From Desmonostoc muscorum LEGE 12446 (GTDB lineage Bacteria > Cyanobacteriota > Cyanobacteriia > Cyanobacteriales > Nostocaceae): a stretch of DNA of 64,000 bases. Shown here piece by piece: positions 45,133 through 55,013 of the stretch (position 1 is the stretch's first letter; every line of letters begins with the position of its first letter). The notes under the pieces are model-generated. The model made no database searches. It saw nothing but the letters and a program-made list of their open reading frames with translations, and was not told the origin of the DNA. The stretch covers positions 6,843,001-6,907,000 of the forward strand of contig NZ_JADEXS020000001.1 in NCBI RefSeq assembly GCF_015207005.2, in the 5' to 3' direction. A program made the translations under genes and the position numbers.

Positions 45133-45303
45133 ATGCCTTATACAACCGAAGAAGGCGGTCGCCTGAACAATTTTGCCAAGGAACCAAAGGTTTATCAAGC
45201 AGAACCTCCTACGGAAGGGCAAAAGCGAACCTATATCATACTAGGAATCGCCGCTACAGCTTTGGTTGGTGGCTTAATTGTAGTTGCCTTCTTTGTTTCC
45301 TAA
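45133..45303 (+). CDS. psb34: Psb34 photosystem II assembly protein
   Basis: A 56-residue one-helix protein: MPYTTEEGGRLNNFAKEPKV, then PPTEGQKRTY and a C-terminal helix (IILGIAATALVGGLIVVAFF). The N-terminal TTEEGGRLNN..EPK..  pattern is that of Psb34 (ssl1498 of Synechocystis), which binds to CP47-containing intermediates during photosystem II assembly near the Hlip site. The start ATG at 45133 agrees with the family. A clear terminator follows at 45353, so it is monocistronic. Confidence 0.88.
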   Translation: MPYTTEEGGRLNNFAKEPKVYQAEPPTEGQKRTYIILGIAATALVGGLIVVAFFVS

Positions 45304-45352
45304 AACGGTTGAGCGTAAAACATTTTAATAAAATTTCATTTTTGTAGTTTTT

Positions 45353-45388
45353 CAGGTTCCGATTTCAGGAGGAACCTGCTTTTTTATT
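45353..45388 (+). terminator. Rho-independent terminator of psb34
   Basis: Stem caggttcc (45353-45360) / ggaacctg (45371-45378), 10-nt loop, followed by ctttttta and further U-rich sequence. Located 50 nt after the psb34 stop. Confidence 0.9.
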
Positions 45389-45579
45389 TTTTGTTAAAAT
45401 TGAGTTAGTAATTAAGTATAATTACATACTTTATTATTCTACCAAACTGGGATAAATAGTCTTGTTTGGAGTTCCACCGAACAGTTTGCTAATTAGGACT
45501 TTTAATCCAAAATCCAAAATTGCTATTATCCTTAGCAGCACAACATCTACTTCCAAATCATTTTCATAATCAAATTTTT

Positions 45580-45893
45580 AGGGACTTCCAAAAAAAAATA
45601 TCCAATTAACTCTTGTGGGGTGGGCGTCTCGCCCGCCCTATGGACTGGGCGGGCAGGATGCCCACCCCACAATAGGGAGCAACGCGAAAAAGTGAGATCA
45701 TCGTGAAAAGAGCTTTCTTAGGCAGGGGGAGCAGGGGGAGTGAAGAGAAAATCTTGTTTGTTTATACTAAAATATCCCAAAATACACTTATTTCTTTCTC
45801 TCCCCCTGCCTCCCCTGCCTCCCCTGCCTCCCCATCTCACAAAATCGCATTGCTCCCCCACAAAATTGGATAATTTATTTCTTGGAGTTCCCT
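45580..45893. repeat. AGGGACTTCCA MITE (copy D) with inserted tandem repeats
   Basis: Left end AGGGACTTCCA at 45580-45590, right end TGGAGTTCCCT at 45883-45893 (two mismatches to perfect). Inside are the ggggtgggcgtctcgccc / gggcgggcaggatgccca inverted repeats also found in copy B, and a cctcccctgcc-type tandem tract. It ends 60 nt before the TPR gene. The remaining parts of 45389-45953 have no gene. Confidence 0.75.
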
Positions 45894-45953
45894 TAGCTGA
45901 CTTCGATGCACCCACAAAGGTGATATATACTGTGTTTTGGCTCTTTAGCCGCC

Positions 45954-48167
45954 ATGAGCGTGAATGATACTGCACACAACGACAATTCTACTTGGAATCG
46001 GCAAGTATACCAACGCTTAAAACTTGCCTTAAGTCTTGGTTTACGACGACAACTTTTTTTGGCAGTATGTGATGATTTACACTTGAGAAACCAAGTGGCA
46101 GCCCGTTTGCATTCTACATTGGCTTATCCTGTGGGACAAGTGCTATATCAGCCATCAAATACCCAAGAAAATAGCACTCCAGCTTATCCGCGATTAGTCA
46201 CGTTACGTTTGAATTTAAACGATCCCAATCCCATAATTCAGATTAATCAATGGTTGGCTAATTATCCACCGCCAATTGTTGGCGCATCAAAAGATACTCC
46301 AGGAAGGCCTTCTCCAATACCTGCATTTCAGATTGTAGGCGTGGAGCAGCTAACCAAGGAACCAGTAGCAACACAGCGTTTATTTTTGCATTATCTTCGG
46401 TTGAGCGAGCAATATTTTTCTACCCAGGAATCCAGTCGATTTTTAGAATCTAACTTGCTGTTGTGGATACCGCGTCCTTGGCTGTCTGCTATCCAACAAT
46501 CAGCACCACAGTTTTGGCGTTGCCGTACTGGCGTATTTGTGTTTGCCGGAGAACCCACACCAGCAAATCAAAATTCGGGTTATCCAGAACGTTTTTCTAA
46601 TTCCAGAAGTTTGGATGTAGGGAATCTTGAGCATTCTATTTTAGATGAATCTGTTAGCCAAGCAGAACTTAAAACAACAGTTAGCGAATTAAAATTTGAG
46701 AATAATTCTGCTTTCCCTGCACAGACACAAGCAAATAGCGTAGATAAAACCCAGGAAATTGTGGCACCAATCATAGATTTATCGAAGACTTTGCCACAAA
46801 AGCAGGAATCTACTATTAGATCTGGTAGTGGAAACGATCAGCAATTACTATCTTCTTTATCTCATATTAGCAGTGAATTAACGGAATTAGTATTAGCATC
46901 AATCAACACCAAGATTATTCAAGATACAGAAGATTACTGGCAACCGCAGCAAATTTTATTGGAGATTGAAGAATTACATTTACAGGAACTTCCTGGGGAA
47001 GTACTAGCAGAAGCTTATCATCGCTTAGGCAACTTATACCGCCTTCGCATTGAGCAAGGAGAGTCAACTTTAGAAAATTTGATGGTGGCAATTATTGCCT
47101 ATCAAGAGGCAATTAGCTATGACGAAACTTCGCCGCAAATCCCAGATATTTTGAATGATTTGGGTACACTTTATTGGATGTTATCCCGGACGCCACCTAA
47201 TTCTCAAGAGGGACAAACTTATATAGAACAAGCAATAGAATTTTATCAGTTGGCGTTAAATACGATCTCACCCCAGACACATCCAGAAACTTACGCCCGC
47301 GTGCAAAATAATTTAGGGACAGCTTATGGTGATTTAGCTCGTTTTTCTCACCCGTCGGAGAATTGGCAACAAGCAGTTTTAGCTTACAGCGAAGCACTCA
47401 GCTACCGTACAGCGGATATGGATTCATTAAAGTATGCTGCTTGCCAAAATAACTTGGGTACTGCTTACTGGCATTTAGGGCAATATAATCAACCGATTGT
47501 GCATTTAAAGAAGGCGATCGCAGCTTACAACCAAGCACTTGTACACTACAACCCCCAAGAGGAACCGCTCAAGTATGGCATGATTCAAAACAATATCGGT
47601 ACTGCCTATTGGAATCTGGCACAATACGAACAACCCGCCGAAAATTTACAACTAGCTATTGATGTTTATAGCGAAGCTCTAAAATATCGTACCCCAGCTA
47701 ATGTTCCTAGTGCCTGCGCCGCCACACAAAATAATTTGGGTACTGCCTATTGGCATTTAGCAAATTTATCTCAAACAACTAAAGAAGCACGACAAAAATA
47801 CCTACAATTATGCATTAATGCTTACGAAGAAGCTATAGCTCTGGCTCATTCCCTGAGCGGTAATCCTTTAAGTTTTGATTTGCTTGCCTCTCATAATAAC
47901 TTGGGACTGGCACATTATCAGTTAGTAATAGATAAATCTTTTAATGGGGATAAAGCAACACGTTCACAACATTTAGAAGTAGCATTAGATCATCATTTAC
48001 AAGCTCTAAATGGATTAGGTAAACAACCAGAAGCTTATCAAACAACCTTTAGTTATTTAGTGAAAACTATTCGTGCTTTTCATAATGAATTAGGGATACA
48101 GGGACAAAATCTAGCTTTATCGAAAGTTCCAAGTCAGTTGTTGCCAGAAATTTTGTCAAAGCTATAG
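45954..48167 (+). CDS. Large TPR-repeat protein
   Basis: A 737-residue soluble protein. The first 200 residues resemble a degraded NTPase-like region (RRQLFLAVCDDLHLRNQVAARL, LVTLRLNLNDPNPI), then a linker, and the C-terminal half (about 340-700) is a series of TPR-like repeats of the form YARVQNNLGTAYGDLA and KYAACQNNLGTAYWHLGQY with about 40-residue spacing. Such repeats mediate protein contacts. The N-terminal part lacks a recognisable Walker A motif. The cellular role is unknown. The ATG at 45954 follows a weak ribosome site. Confidence 0.8.
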   Translation: MSVNDTAHNDNSTWNRQVYQRLKLALSLGLRRQLFLAVCDDLHLRNQVAARLHSTLAYPVGQVLYQPSNTQENSTPAYPRLVTLRLNLNDPNPIIQINQWLANYPPPIVGASKDTPGRPSPIPAFQIVGVEQLTKEPVATQRLFLHYLRLSEQYFSTQESSRFLESNLLLWIPRPWLSAIQQSAPQFWRCRTGVFVFAGEPTPANQNSGYPERFSNSRSLDVGNLEHSILDESVSQAELKTTVSELKFENNSAFPAQTQANSVDKTQEIVAPIIDLSKTLPQKQESTIRSGSGNDQQLLSSLSHISSELTELVLASINTKIIQDTEDYWQPQQILLEIEELHLQELPGEVLAEAYHRLGNLYRLRIEQGESTLENLMVAIIAYQEAISYDETSPQIPDILNDLGTLYWMLSRTPPNSQEGQTYIEQAIEFYQLALNTISPQTHPETYARVQNNLGTAYGDLARFSHPSENWQQAVLAYSEALSYRTADMDSLKYAACQNNLGTAYWHLGQYNQPIVHLKKAIAAYNQALVHYNPQEEPLKYGMIQNNIGTAYWNLAQYEQPAENLQLAIDVYSEALKYRTPANVPSACAATQNNLGTAYWHLANLSQTTKEARQKYLQLCINAYEEAIALAHSLSGNPLSFDLLASHNNLGLAHYQLVIDKSFNGDKATRSQHLEVALDHHLQALNGLGKQPEAYQTTFSYLVKTIRAFHNELGIQGQNLALSKVPSQLLPEILSKL

Positions 48168-48253
48168 TTGAAGAAATTTGAATTAAGTCTAAGATTCGGA
48201 AATTATAACTAATTAGCTGGGCTTGATATCAATTCTAAACAAGCTTTTTAAAG

Positions 48254-48934
48254 CTAAATTGGTCGATACCCACCAAATACTGTAAAGCTAAAATTTTTGT
48301 ACCAGCAATCCACATTTTGAAACCCCGCGGCTTCTAACCAACTAAGTTGAACATCTAAGGGTGTCATACAATCGTATTCCATGCGTTTTTGTGCAGCCTT
48401 AAGATCCTCGTGTGAAATACCCAAAGCAAGTACAGAATTCAGCCAGTGTTGACGATAGAGTTTTTCTAAATCAGTAGTTTTTCCCAACACCTGATCGGCG
48501 TTAACAAACATCCCTCCGGGATTGAGAATATTGTAAATTTTTTGATAGAGACTTTGCTTATCAGAATCTGGCAAATGGTGAATGGATAAGGCTGATATAA
48601 CAAGATCATAGGAATCGCCCAAATCAACTTCTACATAGTTCCCAATTAAAATTCGGGGAAATTTTCCCATCTTACTAAATCGAAACTGAGCTTTCTCCAG
48701 CATCTCAAAAGCTAAATCCACTAAGGTAAATTCGGCATTAGGAAAGATTGATTGAACCATACCTGAGTAGAGTCCAGTACCAGCACCCAAATCTAAAATT
48801 TTCAGTGATGCCAAGCGATTACTTGGAATAATTTCAACTGCTGTTTTATAAAAATCATCAAAACAGGGTATTAAAATACGACGCAAGTTATCATAATCTG
48901 CGGCGGAGTTATTAAAAGCTTCTTGAATATTCAT
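48254..48934 (-). CDS. Class I SAM-dependent methyltransferase
   Basis: A 226-residue methyltransferase with SAM motif I LKILDLGAGTGLYSG, the acidic strand FTLVDLAFEML and motif SALSIHHLPDS, which marks the UbiE/type-11 group. The following NPGGMFVNADQV is the usual post-motif strand. The C-terminus includes WLEAAGFQNVDCWYKNFSFTVFGG, a pattern common in small-molecule or tRNA-like methyltransferases. The substrate is unknown. It is convergent with the TPR gene and has normal host-like codon use. Confidence 0.88.
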   Translation of the reverse strand: MNIQEAFNNSAADYDNLRRILIPCFDDFYKTAVEIIPSNRLASLKILDLGAGTGLYSGMVQSIFPNAEFTLVDLAFEMLEKAQFRFSKMGKFPRILIGNYVEVDLGDSYDLVISALSIHHLPDSDKQSLYQKIYNILNPGGMFVNADQVLGKTTDLEKLYRQHWLNSVLALGISHEDLKAAQKRMEYDCMTPLDVQLSWLEAAGFQNVDCWYKNFSFTVFGGYRPI

Positions 48935-49529
48935 TGCGTCAATTATTAATAGAGGTAATACTTTTTACTTTAACAGGTTAGAGTAACTGTAAGAGCAGAG
49001 TAATTGTGAATTTATCAAACAGAATTCAGGAGTCAGGAGTCAGAATTCAGAATGAATTTTGTACGACTGGCGGATAGCGCAGCGTTAGCGACGCAGGAGC
49101 GTCTGAATAATCGCGTTGAAAACCACCAAATCATAGATTTGGTGGTCTTCAATCAGTGGCGGATCTGAATCCCCACGCTCAAGATTGCTGAATTCAGAAT
49201 TCTGAATTCTGTATTCTCCTTCAACAATCCCTATAACCAGTGAAAAGAGTCTTCCCGTAATTATTTGAAGCGTTTTATGATTATTAAAATCCCCGATTTT
49301 AATAATTTTTTGAGTTGTTCTGTCAGTATCAGTTTGCTTTTCGTCGTTGGTATCTGACCTGGGTCAATAATTGTAACAAAAAAATTGTCGGTTACTGATA
49401 ACATGAGGAGTGGAGCGATCGCCAATCAACTCTGCGACCAAATATAAACTTGACACCACCGACTGGAACTCCGGACAATTTCTGATAAAACAGATGTTGA
49501 ACTGAGTCTGCTGGGGGAAAATAGAAAAC
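48935..49529. other. Repeat-rich intergenic region
   Basis: About 595 bp without a gene. Between 49020 and 49215 lie copies of gaattcaggagtcagg-type repeats on both sides of a region with ggatagcgcagcgttagcga and an inverted repeat accaccaaatc / gatttggtggt (about 49121-49146). The same attcaggagtcagaattc type is seen at about 1968-1995. The last 150 bp precede the pentapeptide-protein gene. Confidence 0.7.
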
Positions 49530-50882
49530 ATGACGATTGAATCCAATTCCTCAAATCTACCAACCCCAGAACCTATCCCAGAACACGACTTGCAACCAGA
49601 TGACTTTGACGGTGGCGCAACTGAGAATCATCTCACCTCAGAAGCACTAGCGACACAACAAGCCCTAGCAACTATTTCGTCTTTGCAATCTTCCCAAAAT
49701 ACAACTGCTCTCAAACAAGCTCGTTCTGGCTTCAGACAAACCATTAGCAACCAATTCACAGTCAAACCCAGGGCATTGCTGCTGATCTTTGTTGCCATCG
49801 CCACCACTCTCATCGGACTTATCCTGAATAACTGGATCGTCGGCGTTGTCGGCACACTGATGACTTTACTGTTATCCCTAGCAATATTATTGCCTTGGTT
49901 CCTAGAAGTTTTTGACGAGTGGTTTTCACCCCTAGAACGGACGCTGTTTGTTGGCTTTTTCGGATTAATCATCGCCATCATCGGCTTGATCCGGTTCACA
50001 GGTGTTGGCGATCGCTTGCTGCTTTTAGGACGCCAAATTAACTGGGAAACTGCTGGTAGCCTAGCCGAATGGTTTGGCGCTTTGGGACAAATTCTCATCG
50101 CCATCATCGCTGTTTACGTAGCTTGGCGGCAATACGTGATTTCCAAAGACTTGACAATTCAGCAAAATATGCTAACAGTTCAGCAAAATATTATCACCCA
50201 GCAGCAAACTATTGATTCCTATTTTCAAGGCGTTTCCGACTTAGTCTTAGATGAAGAAGGATTATTAGAAGATTGGCCTCAAGAAAGAGCGATCGCTGAA
50301 GGACGCACTGCGGCAATTTTAAGCAGTGTCGATGGTAGTGGTAAAGCGAAAATTCTCCGCTTTCTTTCACGTTCTAAGTTGCTGTCACCTCTAAAACGCG
50401 ATCGTCTATTAGGTAGAGCCATTCTCGACGGTACTGGCGGATATGCAGAAGACCGCCTCGAAGGTGTGCGCGTCATCGATTTAGGCGTAATACTGGCAGC
50501 AGCAGACCTTTCTGGTACTGATTTACGTTGGACTGACCTCAGCGAAGCTAATCTTGTCCGCGCTAATTTGGCCGGCTGTGACTTAGTAAAAGCCAACCTT
50601 TCCCGCACTATTTTATATGATGCTAATCTCACTGCTGCTGACCTCAACGGAGTTCGCCTGTTCTACGGTGTGGTGGATAAAGCATCACCCCGCAGTCGCA
50701 CCGAACCACCAGATTATCAAACCGGCGAACAAACTGGCGCTGTAGTGGAAAAAGCTGATTTTACTGACGTGCAACGGATGTCTGAGTCTACACGTTACTA
50801 CTGTTGTGCTTGGGGTGGCGAAAAAACTAGAAATACTATTCCTGGTGGTTGTGAAGGTATTCCAAATAAATTGGGACGATAA
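49530..50882 (+). CDS. Membrane protein with pentapeptide repeats
   Basis: A 450-residue protein. After a disordered N-terminus (1-75) come three to four membrane helices (about 80-210: LLLIFVAIATTLIGLIL, VGVVGTLMTLLLSLAILL, TLFVGFFGLIIAIIGLI, LIAIIAVYVAW). A short coiled coil with LTIQQNMLTVQQNIITQQQ follows, then about eight pentapeptide repeats (AADLSGTDLRWTDLSEANL, RANLAGCDLVKANL). It ends with two Cys in YYCCAWGG. This build is common in cyanobacteria; function is unknown. Confidence 0.85.
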   Translation: MTIESNSSNLPTPEPIPEHDLQPDDFDGGATENHLTSEALATQQALATISSLQSSQNTTALKQARSGFRQTISNQFTVKPRALLLIFVAIATTLIGLILNNWIVGVVGTLMTLLLSLAILLPWFLEVFDEWFSPLERTLFVGFFGLIIAIIGLIRFTGVGDRLLLLGRQINWETAGSLAEWFGALGQILIAIIAVYVAWRQYVISKDLTIQQNMLTVQQNIITQQQTIDSYFQGVSDLVLDEEGLLEDWPQERAIAEGRTAAILSSVDGSGKAKILRFLSRSKLLSPLKRDRLLGRAILDGTGGYAEDRLEGVRVIDLGVILAAADLSGTDLRWTDLSEANLVRANLAGCDLVKANLSRTILYDANLTAADLNGVRLFYGVVDKASPRSRTEPPDYQTGEQTGAVVEKADFTDVQRMSESTRYYCCAWGGEKTRNTIPGGCEGIPNKLGR

Positions 50883-50940
50883 TCAGGAGAACAATATAGC
50901 GGTTCCCGCATGGGTGAGGTACAGAAAAAAATAGATCCTC

Positions 50941-50968
50941 GTAGGGGCGCACAGCTGTGCGCCCCTAC
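50941..50968. repeat. Perfect 28-nt palindromic repeat
   Basis: Halves gtaggggcgcacag and complement, no loop; matches the 3808-3843 palindrome. Surrounded by sequences also found there, including aatgaaaatcgctat at about 51120, so the whole block of about 200 bp is a dispersed element that includes the tctttctctcttttctctg tract. Confidence 0.85.
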
Positions 50969-51160
50969 CCATAGACCAATACAGTTCAGTTTAAGCATTT
51001 TTTGCTTCTCTTTCTCTCTTTTCTCTGTGTCTTCTGCGCCTCTGTGGTTCGTTAAAAAAATGACTTTGACGAAGAGTGCTAGCCTTAACTAAACCGTATT
51101 GACCCATAGACCTCATTCAAATGAAAATCGCTATAGTTTTGCTTACTGCATTGCTATTTA

Positions 51161-51793
51161 TTAATTATTTTCTGTCAACTCGCTAATACCTTTCAAAATT
51201 CGGAGAACATCATATAACTCATTACCACGGTTTCGGACATCAAAAATATCTGAAGTTGCGTATCGAGGAGGATGACCTTTGAGCAGTTTAATGAACATAA
51301 AACTGCCACCAGAAGTAATCATGCCAAATACTACATCTTGTGACTGGGGCGCAGCCAGCATATATGCCAAAATTTGGTCAAGTCCGGCTTCTACAGAATA
51401 AGCAACCTGTTTTGACTCAATGACTGTTACCCAGAATTTTTGATTGAGAAGTAAGAAGTCGATTCTTCCTTTAATAATAGTTTGGTTGTCTTGTGTTTGA
51501 ATCTCAATAGTTTTTTCTAATTTGAGATGAAAAGGAGGTAAATAAAACTTCCCAATGAATAGTAGTGGCGATAACACAATTGTGTTAACTGTATTTTCTA
51601 ATAAAGGCGGATAGTTTCGTAAATTTATGTAACCTGCCTTGATTTGATCCAATAGCTGCTTTTCTAAACTTGTCAGTTCTGGTAGATCATCTTGCCACTC
51701 TCGAAAGAATTCTTCCGAATCAACTAACTCTAATCCATAAAGCAATATTAGTTGCTCAAGTGTGACGTTTTCCGCAGCAAGAGTCTGAACCAT
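51161..51793 (-). CDS. PD-(D/E)XK nuclease-like protein
   Basis: A 210-residue protein. GRIDFLLLNQKFWVTVIESKQ gives the Asp and the Glu-x-Lys of a PD-(D/E)XK nuclease core, as in type I restriction R subunits and many solitary cyanobacterial homologues. The preceding region (LEKQLLDQIKAGYINLRNYPPL) and following LDQILAYMLAAP fit the same group. There is no methylase or specificity gene beside it, so it is probably a solitary nuclease-like protein and not a complete restriction system. The ATG at 51793 is plausible. Confidence 0.72.
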   Translation of the reverse strand: MVQTLAAENVTLEQLILLYGLELVDSEEFFREWQDDLPELTSLEKQLLDQIKAGYINLRNYPPLLENTVNTIVLSPLLFIGKFYLPPFHLKLEKTIEIQTQDNQTIIKGRIDFLLLNQKFWVTVIESKQVAYSVEAGLDQILAYMLAAPQSQDVVFGMITSGGSFMFIKLLKGHPPRYATSDIFDVRNRGNELYDVLRILKGISELTENN

Positions 51794-51978
51794 GAATTTT
51801 TCATCTAAGGGACTAGGAAGTGAAAAGTATTATGGAATCGAGTTTTTAGGGTTTTTAAATGGTTGCTGTATTTACGCCGTGAGGGAGAAGAACTCTTAAC
51901 TCCTCACTCAGCACTGGCTCAACGCCCCACTATCCATGTACAGCAGTCCCAATGTCCAATGCCCACTCCTGTATGCTG

Positions 51979-52764
51979 TCATACACCCCAGTAATTCTCG
52001 CCTTCAGCTAGGGTGAGAATTTCAACGCCATCTTCAGTCACAGCTAAGGTATGCTCAAATTGGGCAGAAAGCTTGCGATCGCGAGTTACAGCAGTCCACT
52101 TATCGCTGAGAACCTCGACTTCGTAAGTTCCTTCGTTAATCATTGGCTCGATGGTAAAAACCATTCCTGGTCTGAGGCGCTTACCTTTACCGCGTGTGCC
52201 ATAGTGGGGAATATCCGGCGCGGTGTGAAAAATGTTACTGATGCCGTGTCCCACGAAATCTCGCACCACAGAAAAGCCTTGTCCTTCAGCATATTCTTGA
52301 ATGGCTGCACCAATGTCACCAATGCGTGCCCCTGGTTTGACTTCAGCAATACCCAAGCGCAAACACTCCTCTGTCACCTCCACCAGCTTTTTCGTCTTTG
52401 GAGATGGAGTACCCACAATGAATGTTTTAGATGTATCGCCGTGGTAACCTTCAACAATCGGCGTCACATCAATATTAATAATGTCACCTTCCTTGAGGAT
52501 TTGCTTGGCGTTCGGAATGCCGTGACAGATTACCTCATTTACACTAGTGCAAATGGACTTGGGGTAACCTTTATAACCAAGGGGTGCGCTTTTTGCTCCA
52601 TGCGCTTGTGTCCAACGTTCAGCTTCATCATTGATTTCCAGAGTACTAACCCCTGGCTTTACCATTGGTTCTAAGTGCTGTAGAAGTTTGGCCGCCAAGC
52701 GCCCAGCTTGACGCATTTTGTCTAATTCTCGTTGGGATAAAATAACAATTAGTTCGGTTCTCAT
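51979..52764 (-). CDS. map: Methionine aminopeptidase, type I
   Basis: A 261-residue enzyme that removes N-terminal Met from new proteins. The five metal ligands are readable: two Asp in INIDVTPIVEGYHGDTSK, His in GHGISNIFH, Glu in FTIEPMINEG and Glu in QFEHTLAVT. Length fits a type I enzyme without the N-terminal zinc extension. The gene starts 10 nt after the stop of bvdR; ATG at 52764 is chosen over a TTG one codon earlier. Cyanobacteria carry several Map paralogues, and this is one of them. Confidence 0.95.
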   Translation of the reverse strand: MRTELIVILSQRELDKMRQAGRLAAKLLQHLEPMVKPGVSTLEINDEAERWTQAHGAKSAPLGYKGYPKSICTSVNEVICHGIPNAKQILKEGDIINIDVTPIVEGYHGDTSKTFIVGTPSPKTKKLVEVTEECLRLGIAEVKPGARIGDIGAAIQEYAEGQGFSVVRDFVGHGISNIFHTAPDIPHYGTRGKGKRLRPGMVFTIEPMINEGTYEVEVLSDKWTAVTRDRKLSAQFEHTLAVTEDGVEILTLAEGENYWGV

Positions 52765-52774
52765 CAATTTTTGT

Positions 52775-53803
52775 CTAGATATCTTTCATAAATATAGTTA
52801 ACCCTGTTTGTGCTGCTCTTTGGGCAGCATCAGCAACCTTTAGGGTATACAAACTCTCCTCTGGGGTAACATACAAAGGAGTGCCGTTAAAAAGATGGTC
52901 TAATACCATAATCGTGTCTTTGGCGAACAAACCCCGCCGAGGGCCAATCTCTATAGATGTTGTTTCCCCTGGCTGGATGAAAAATCCTGTATCGCCATCA
53001 AAAATTAAAGCGCCCTTTTCACCATGAACTTCAAACTTACGTTCTGACTGCCAAATAGTTTCGCCTTTACCATAGACTACTTGGGCTAAAAGTCCACTGT
53101 TAAAGCAGATTTGACTAGTGCATAAACAACTTTGGTAATATTCTGATTCTGTTTCCCAATATCGCTGGTGACAGTTAACAGTAAATACTGTACCAAATAA
53201 ATCAGTGAGACGATGTAGGCGCGACAGTGCGCCAATTAACGGAAAACCGAACAGATCGTGGTTGTAAGTCCATTTGCGGGGTGCAGGATTCTGGGGATTG
53301 ATGGTGCTGTAGCGGACATAAAACACTTCACCAATTTTGGCTAAGTTTTGTTTCAAAGCTTGATGCAGACCACCTAAAAGTTCCAGGTGTTCAACGTGTA
53401 AGAGCTTTTGTTCTGCTTTAGCCAAGGCGATGAGTTCCTCAGCTTCTACCACATCCAAGGAAAGCGGATACTCGACAATCACATGTTTGCCGTTGGTAAG
53501 GGCTGCACGAGCGATCGCCCCATGATCTCGATTCACAGTGGAAATCACCACCAAGTCTATATCTCGGCGTTCTACTAACTGTTGCCAAGAACTTAACGCT
53601 TCAATTTCGTACTCTTCGGCAAAGGATTGGGTTTTTTCTGGGATATGACCAACAACTGCGACTAAGTGCGATCGCGCAGCTTGCCCTTCTCCCATTCGCC
53701 CATCATTCAGCAACGCCTCAGCCCGAAACTTTGCCGCATATCCAGTACCTACCAAACCTACACGCACTTTTGCTTTTTCCAAAGCTGCCTCTGAATTATA
53801 CAT
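52775..53803 (-). CDS. bvdR: Biliverdin reductase
   Basis: A 342-residue oxidoreductase with an NAD(P) fold (VRVGLVGTGYAAKFRAE) and the Gfo/Idh/MocA C-terminal domain. It closely follows Synechocystis BvdR (slr1784): STVNRDHGAIARAAL, GKHVIVEYPLSL, LLHVEHLELLGGLHQAL and RYSTINPQNPAPRKWTY. The enzyme reduces biliverdin to bilirubin and influences phycobilin metabolism. ATG at 53803 is chosen, with GAGG just upstream; a GTG three codons earlier is possible. The map gene follows at 10 nt, so the two are co-transcribed. Confidence 0.92.
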   Translation of the reverse strand: MYNSEAALEKAKVRVGLVGTGYAAKFRAEALLNDGRMGEGQAARSHLVAVVGHIPEKTQSFAEEYEIEALSSWQQLVERRDIDLVVISTVNRDHGAIARAALTNGKHVIVEYPLSLDVVEAEELIALAKAEQKLLHVEHLELLGGLHQALKQNLAKIGEVFYVRYSTINPQNPAPRKWTYNHDLFGFPLIGALSRLHRLTDLFGTVFTVNCHQRYWETESEYYQSCLCTSQICFNSGLLAQVVYGKGETIWQSERKFEVHGEKGALIFDGDTGFFIQPGETTSIEIGPRRGLFAKDTIMVLDHLFNGTPLYVTPEESLYTLKVADAAQRAAQTGLTIFMKDI

Positions 53804-54440
<637 letters not shown>

Positions 54441-54483
54441 AAGTTAGGCCTCTCAACAATAAAATCTCTTGCAAGAGTTACTG

Positions 54484-54732
54484 ATGTTCACAACGTCATC
54501 CGCTGGTAAGCCATTGCTGAAATCCCAAGTGACGTTGTGCGTAAAACAATTAAACTGCCTGCGGGAGGCGGCCGCCTGCCTGGGTTCTTCCACTGAGAAG
54601 ATAAACGTCGAAAGACCAGAAATGCTGTGTAAATCCATCATCGGGTTAAGTTCCGAATATCCCTGTGATATCCCCAACATGGCAACAGCAAGTGACACAG
54701 GAAGCTTATACTGTACCGAAGCTACAGTATAG
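54484..54732 (+). CDS. Possible small cysteine-containing protein downstream of petF
   Basis: An 82-codon frame from the ATG at 54484 (MFTTSSAGKPLLKSQ) with four Cys. No clear ribosome site and no family recognised. It starts 44 nt after petF and ends before a terminator pair. A structured RNA with the GC-rich stretch gcgggaggcggccgcctgc (about 54559) is another possibility. Listed because nothing else explains this non-repetitive stretch. Confidence 0.3.
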   Translation: MFTTSSAGKPLLKSQVTLCVKQLNCLREAAACLGSSTEKINVERPEMLCKSIIGLSSEYPCDIPNMATASDTGSLYCTEATV

Positions 54733-54809
54733 CTACTTCACGAGAAATATTCTCCTAATGGTATGTATCTTTTCTCATCATAGTTTGACAAAAAGCCTAA
54801 TTTTATAAC

Positions 54810-54845
54810 AAAGCAGGAACATAAAATTCATTGTGTTCCTGCTTT
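54810..54845. terminator. Terminator hairpin 1 between petF and spoIID genes
   Basis: Perfect 12-bp stem aaagcaggaaca (54810-54821) / tgttcctgcttt (54834-54845) with a 12-nt loop. A and U runs on both sides fit a bidirectional terminator. Confidence 0.75.
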
Positions 54846-54860
54846 ATTCACATATTTATG

Positions 54861-54900
54861 AAGTTAGGGTATAAAAAAGTTTAATTCCCTAACTTTATTT
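54861..54900. terminator. Terminator hairpin 2 between petF and spoIID genes
   Basis: Stem aagttaggg (54861-54869) / ccctaactt (54888-54896) followed by ttatttatc. With hairpin 1 it separates the convergent petF and SpoIID genes. Confidence 0.7.
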
Positions 54901-55013
54901 ATCGGTTAAAACTGCCCTTGAAACAAGCGTTGCCAGTGTTTTTATGGATATAAATTAGCGAACTTACAACTCGATTTTTTTGTTCATGACTAAAGTTGCC
55001 GTGCTAATTAGCT

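Noticed and set aside
45718..45975. Open frames on both strands rich in Pro or Gly before the TPR gene
   Set aside because: They translate the tandem repeat tract inside the MITE and have no independent support.
49071..49195. Structured region that might be a tRNA or small RNA
   Set aside because: No tRNA arms or anticodon loop could be fitted; it matches dispersed repeat sequence instead.
51161..51793. Restriction-modification system
   Set aside because: Only a solitary nuclease-like protein is present, without a methylase or specificity subunit.
52051..52674. 207-codon open frame antisense to map
   Set aside because: Lies entirely opposite a well-conserved enzyme gene; its composition follows the codon bias of map.
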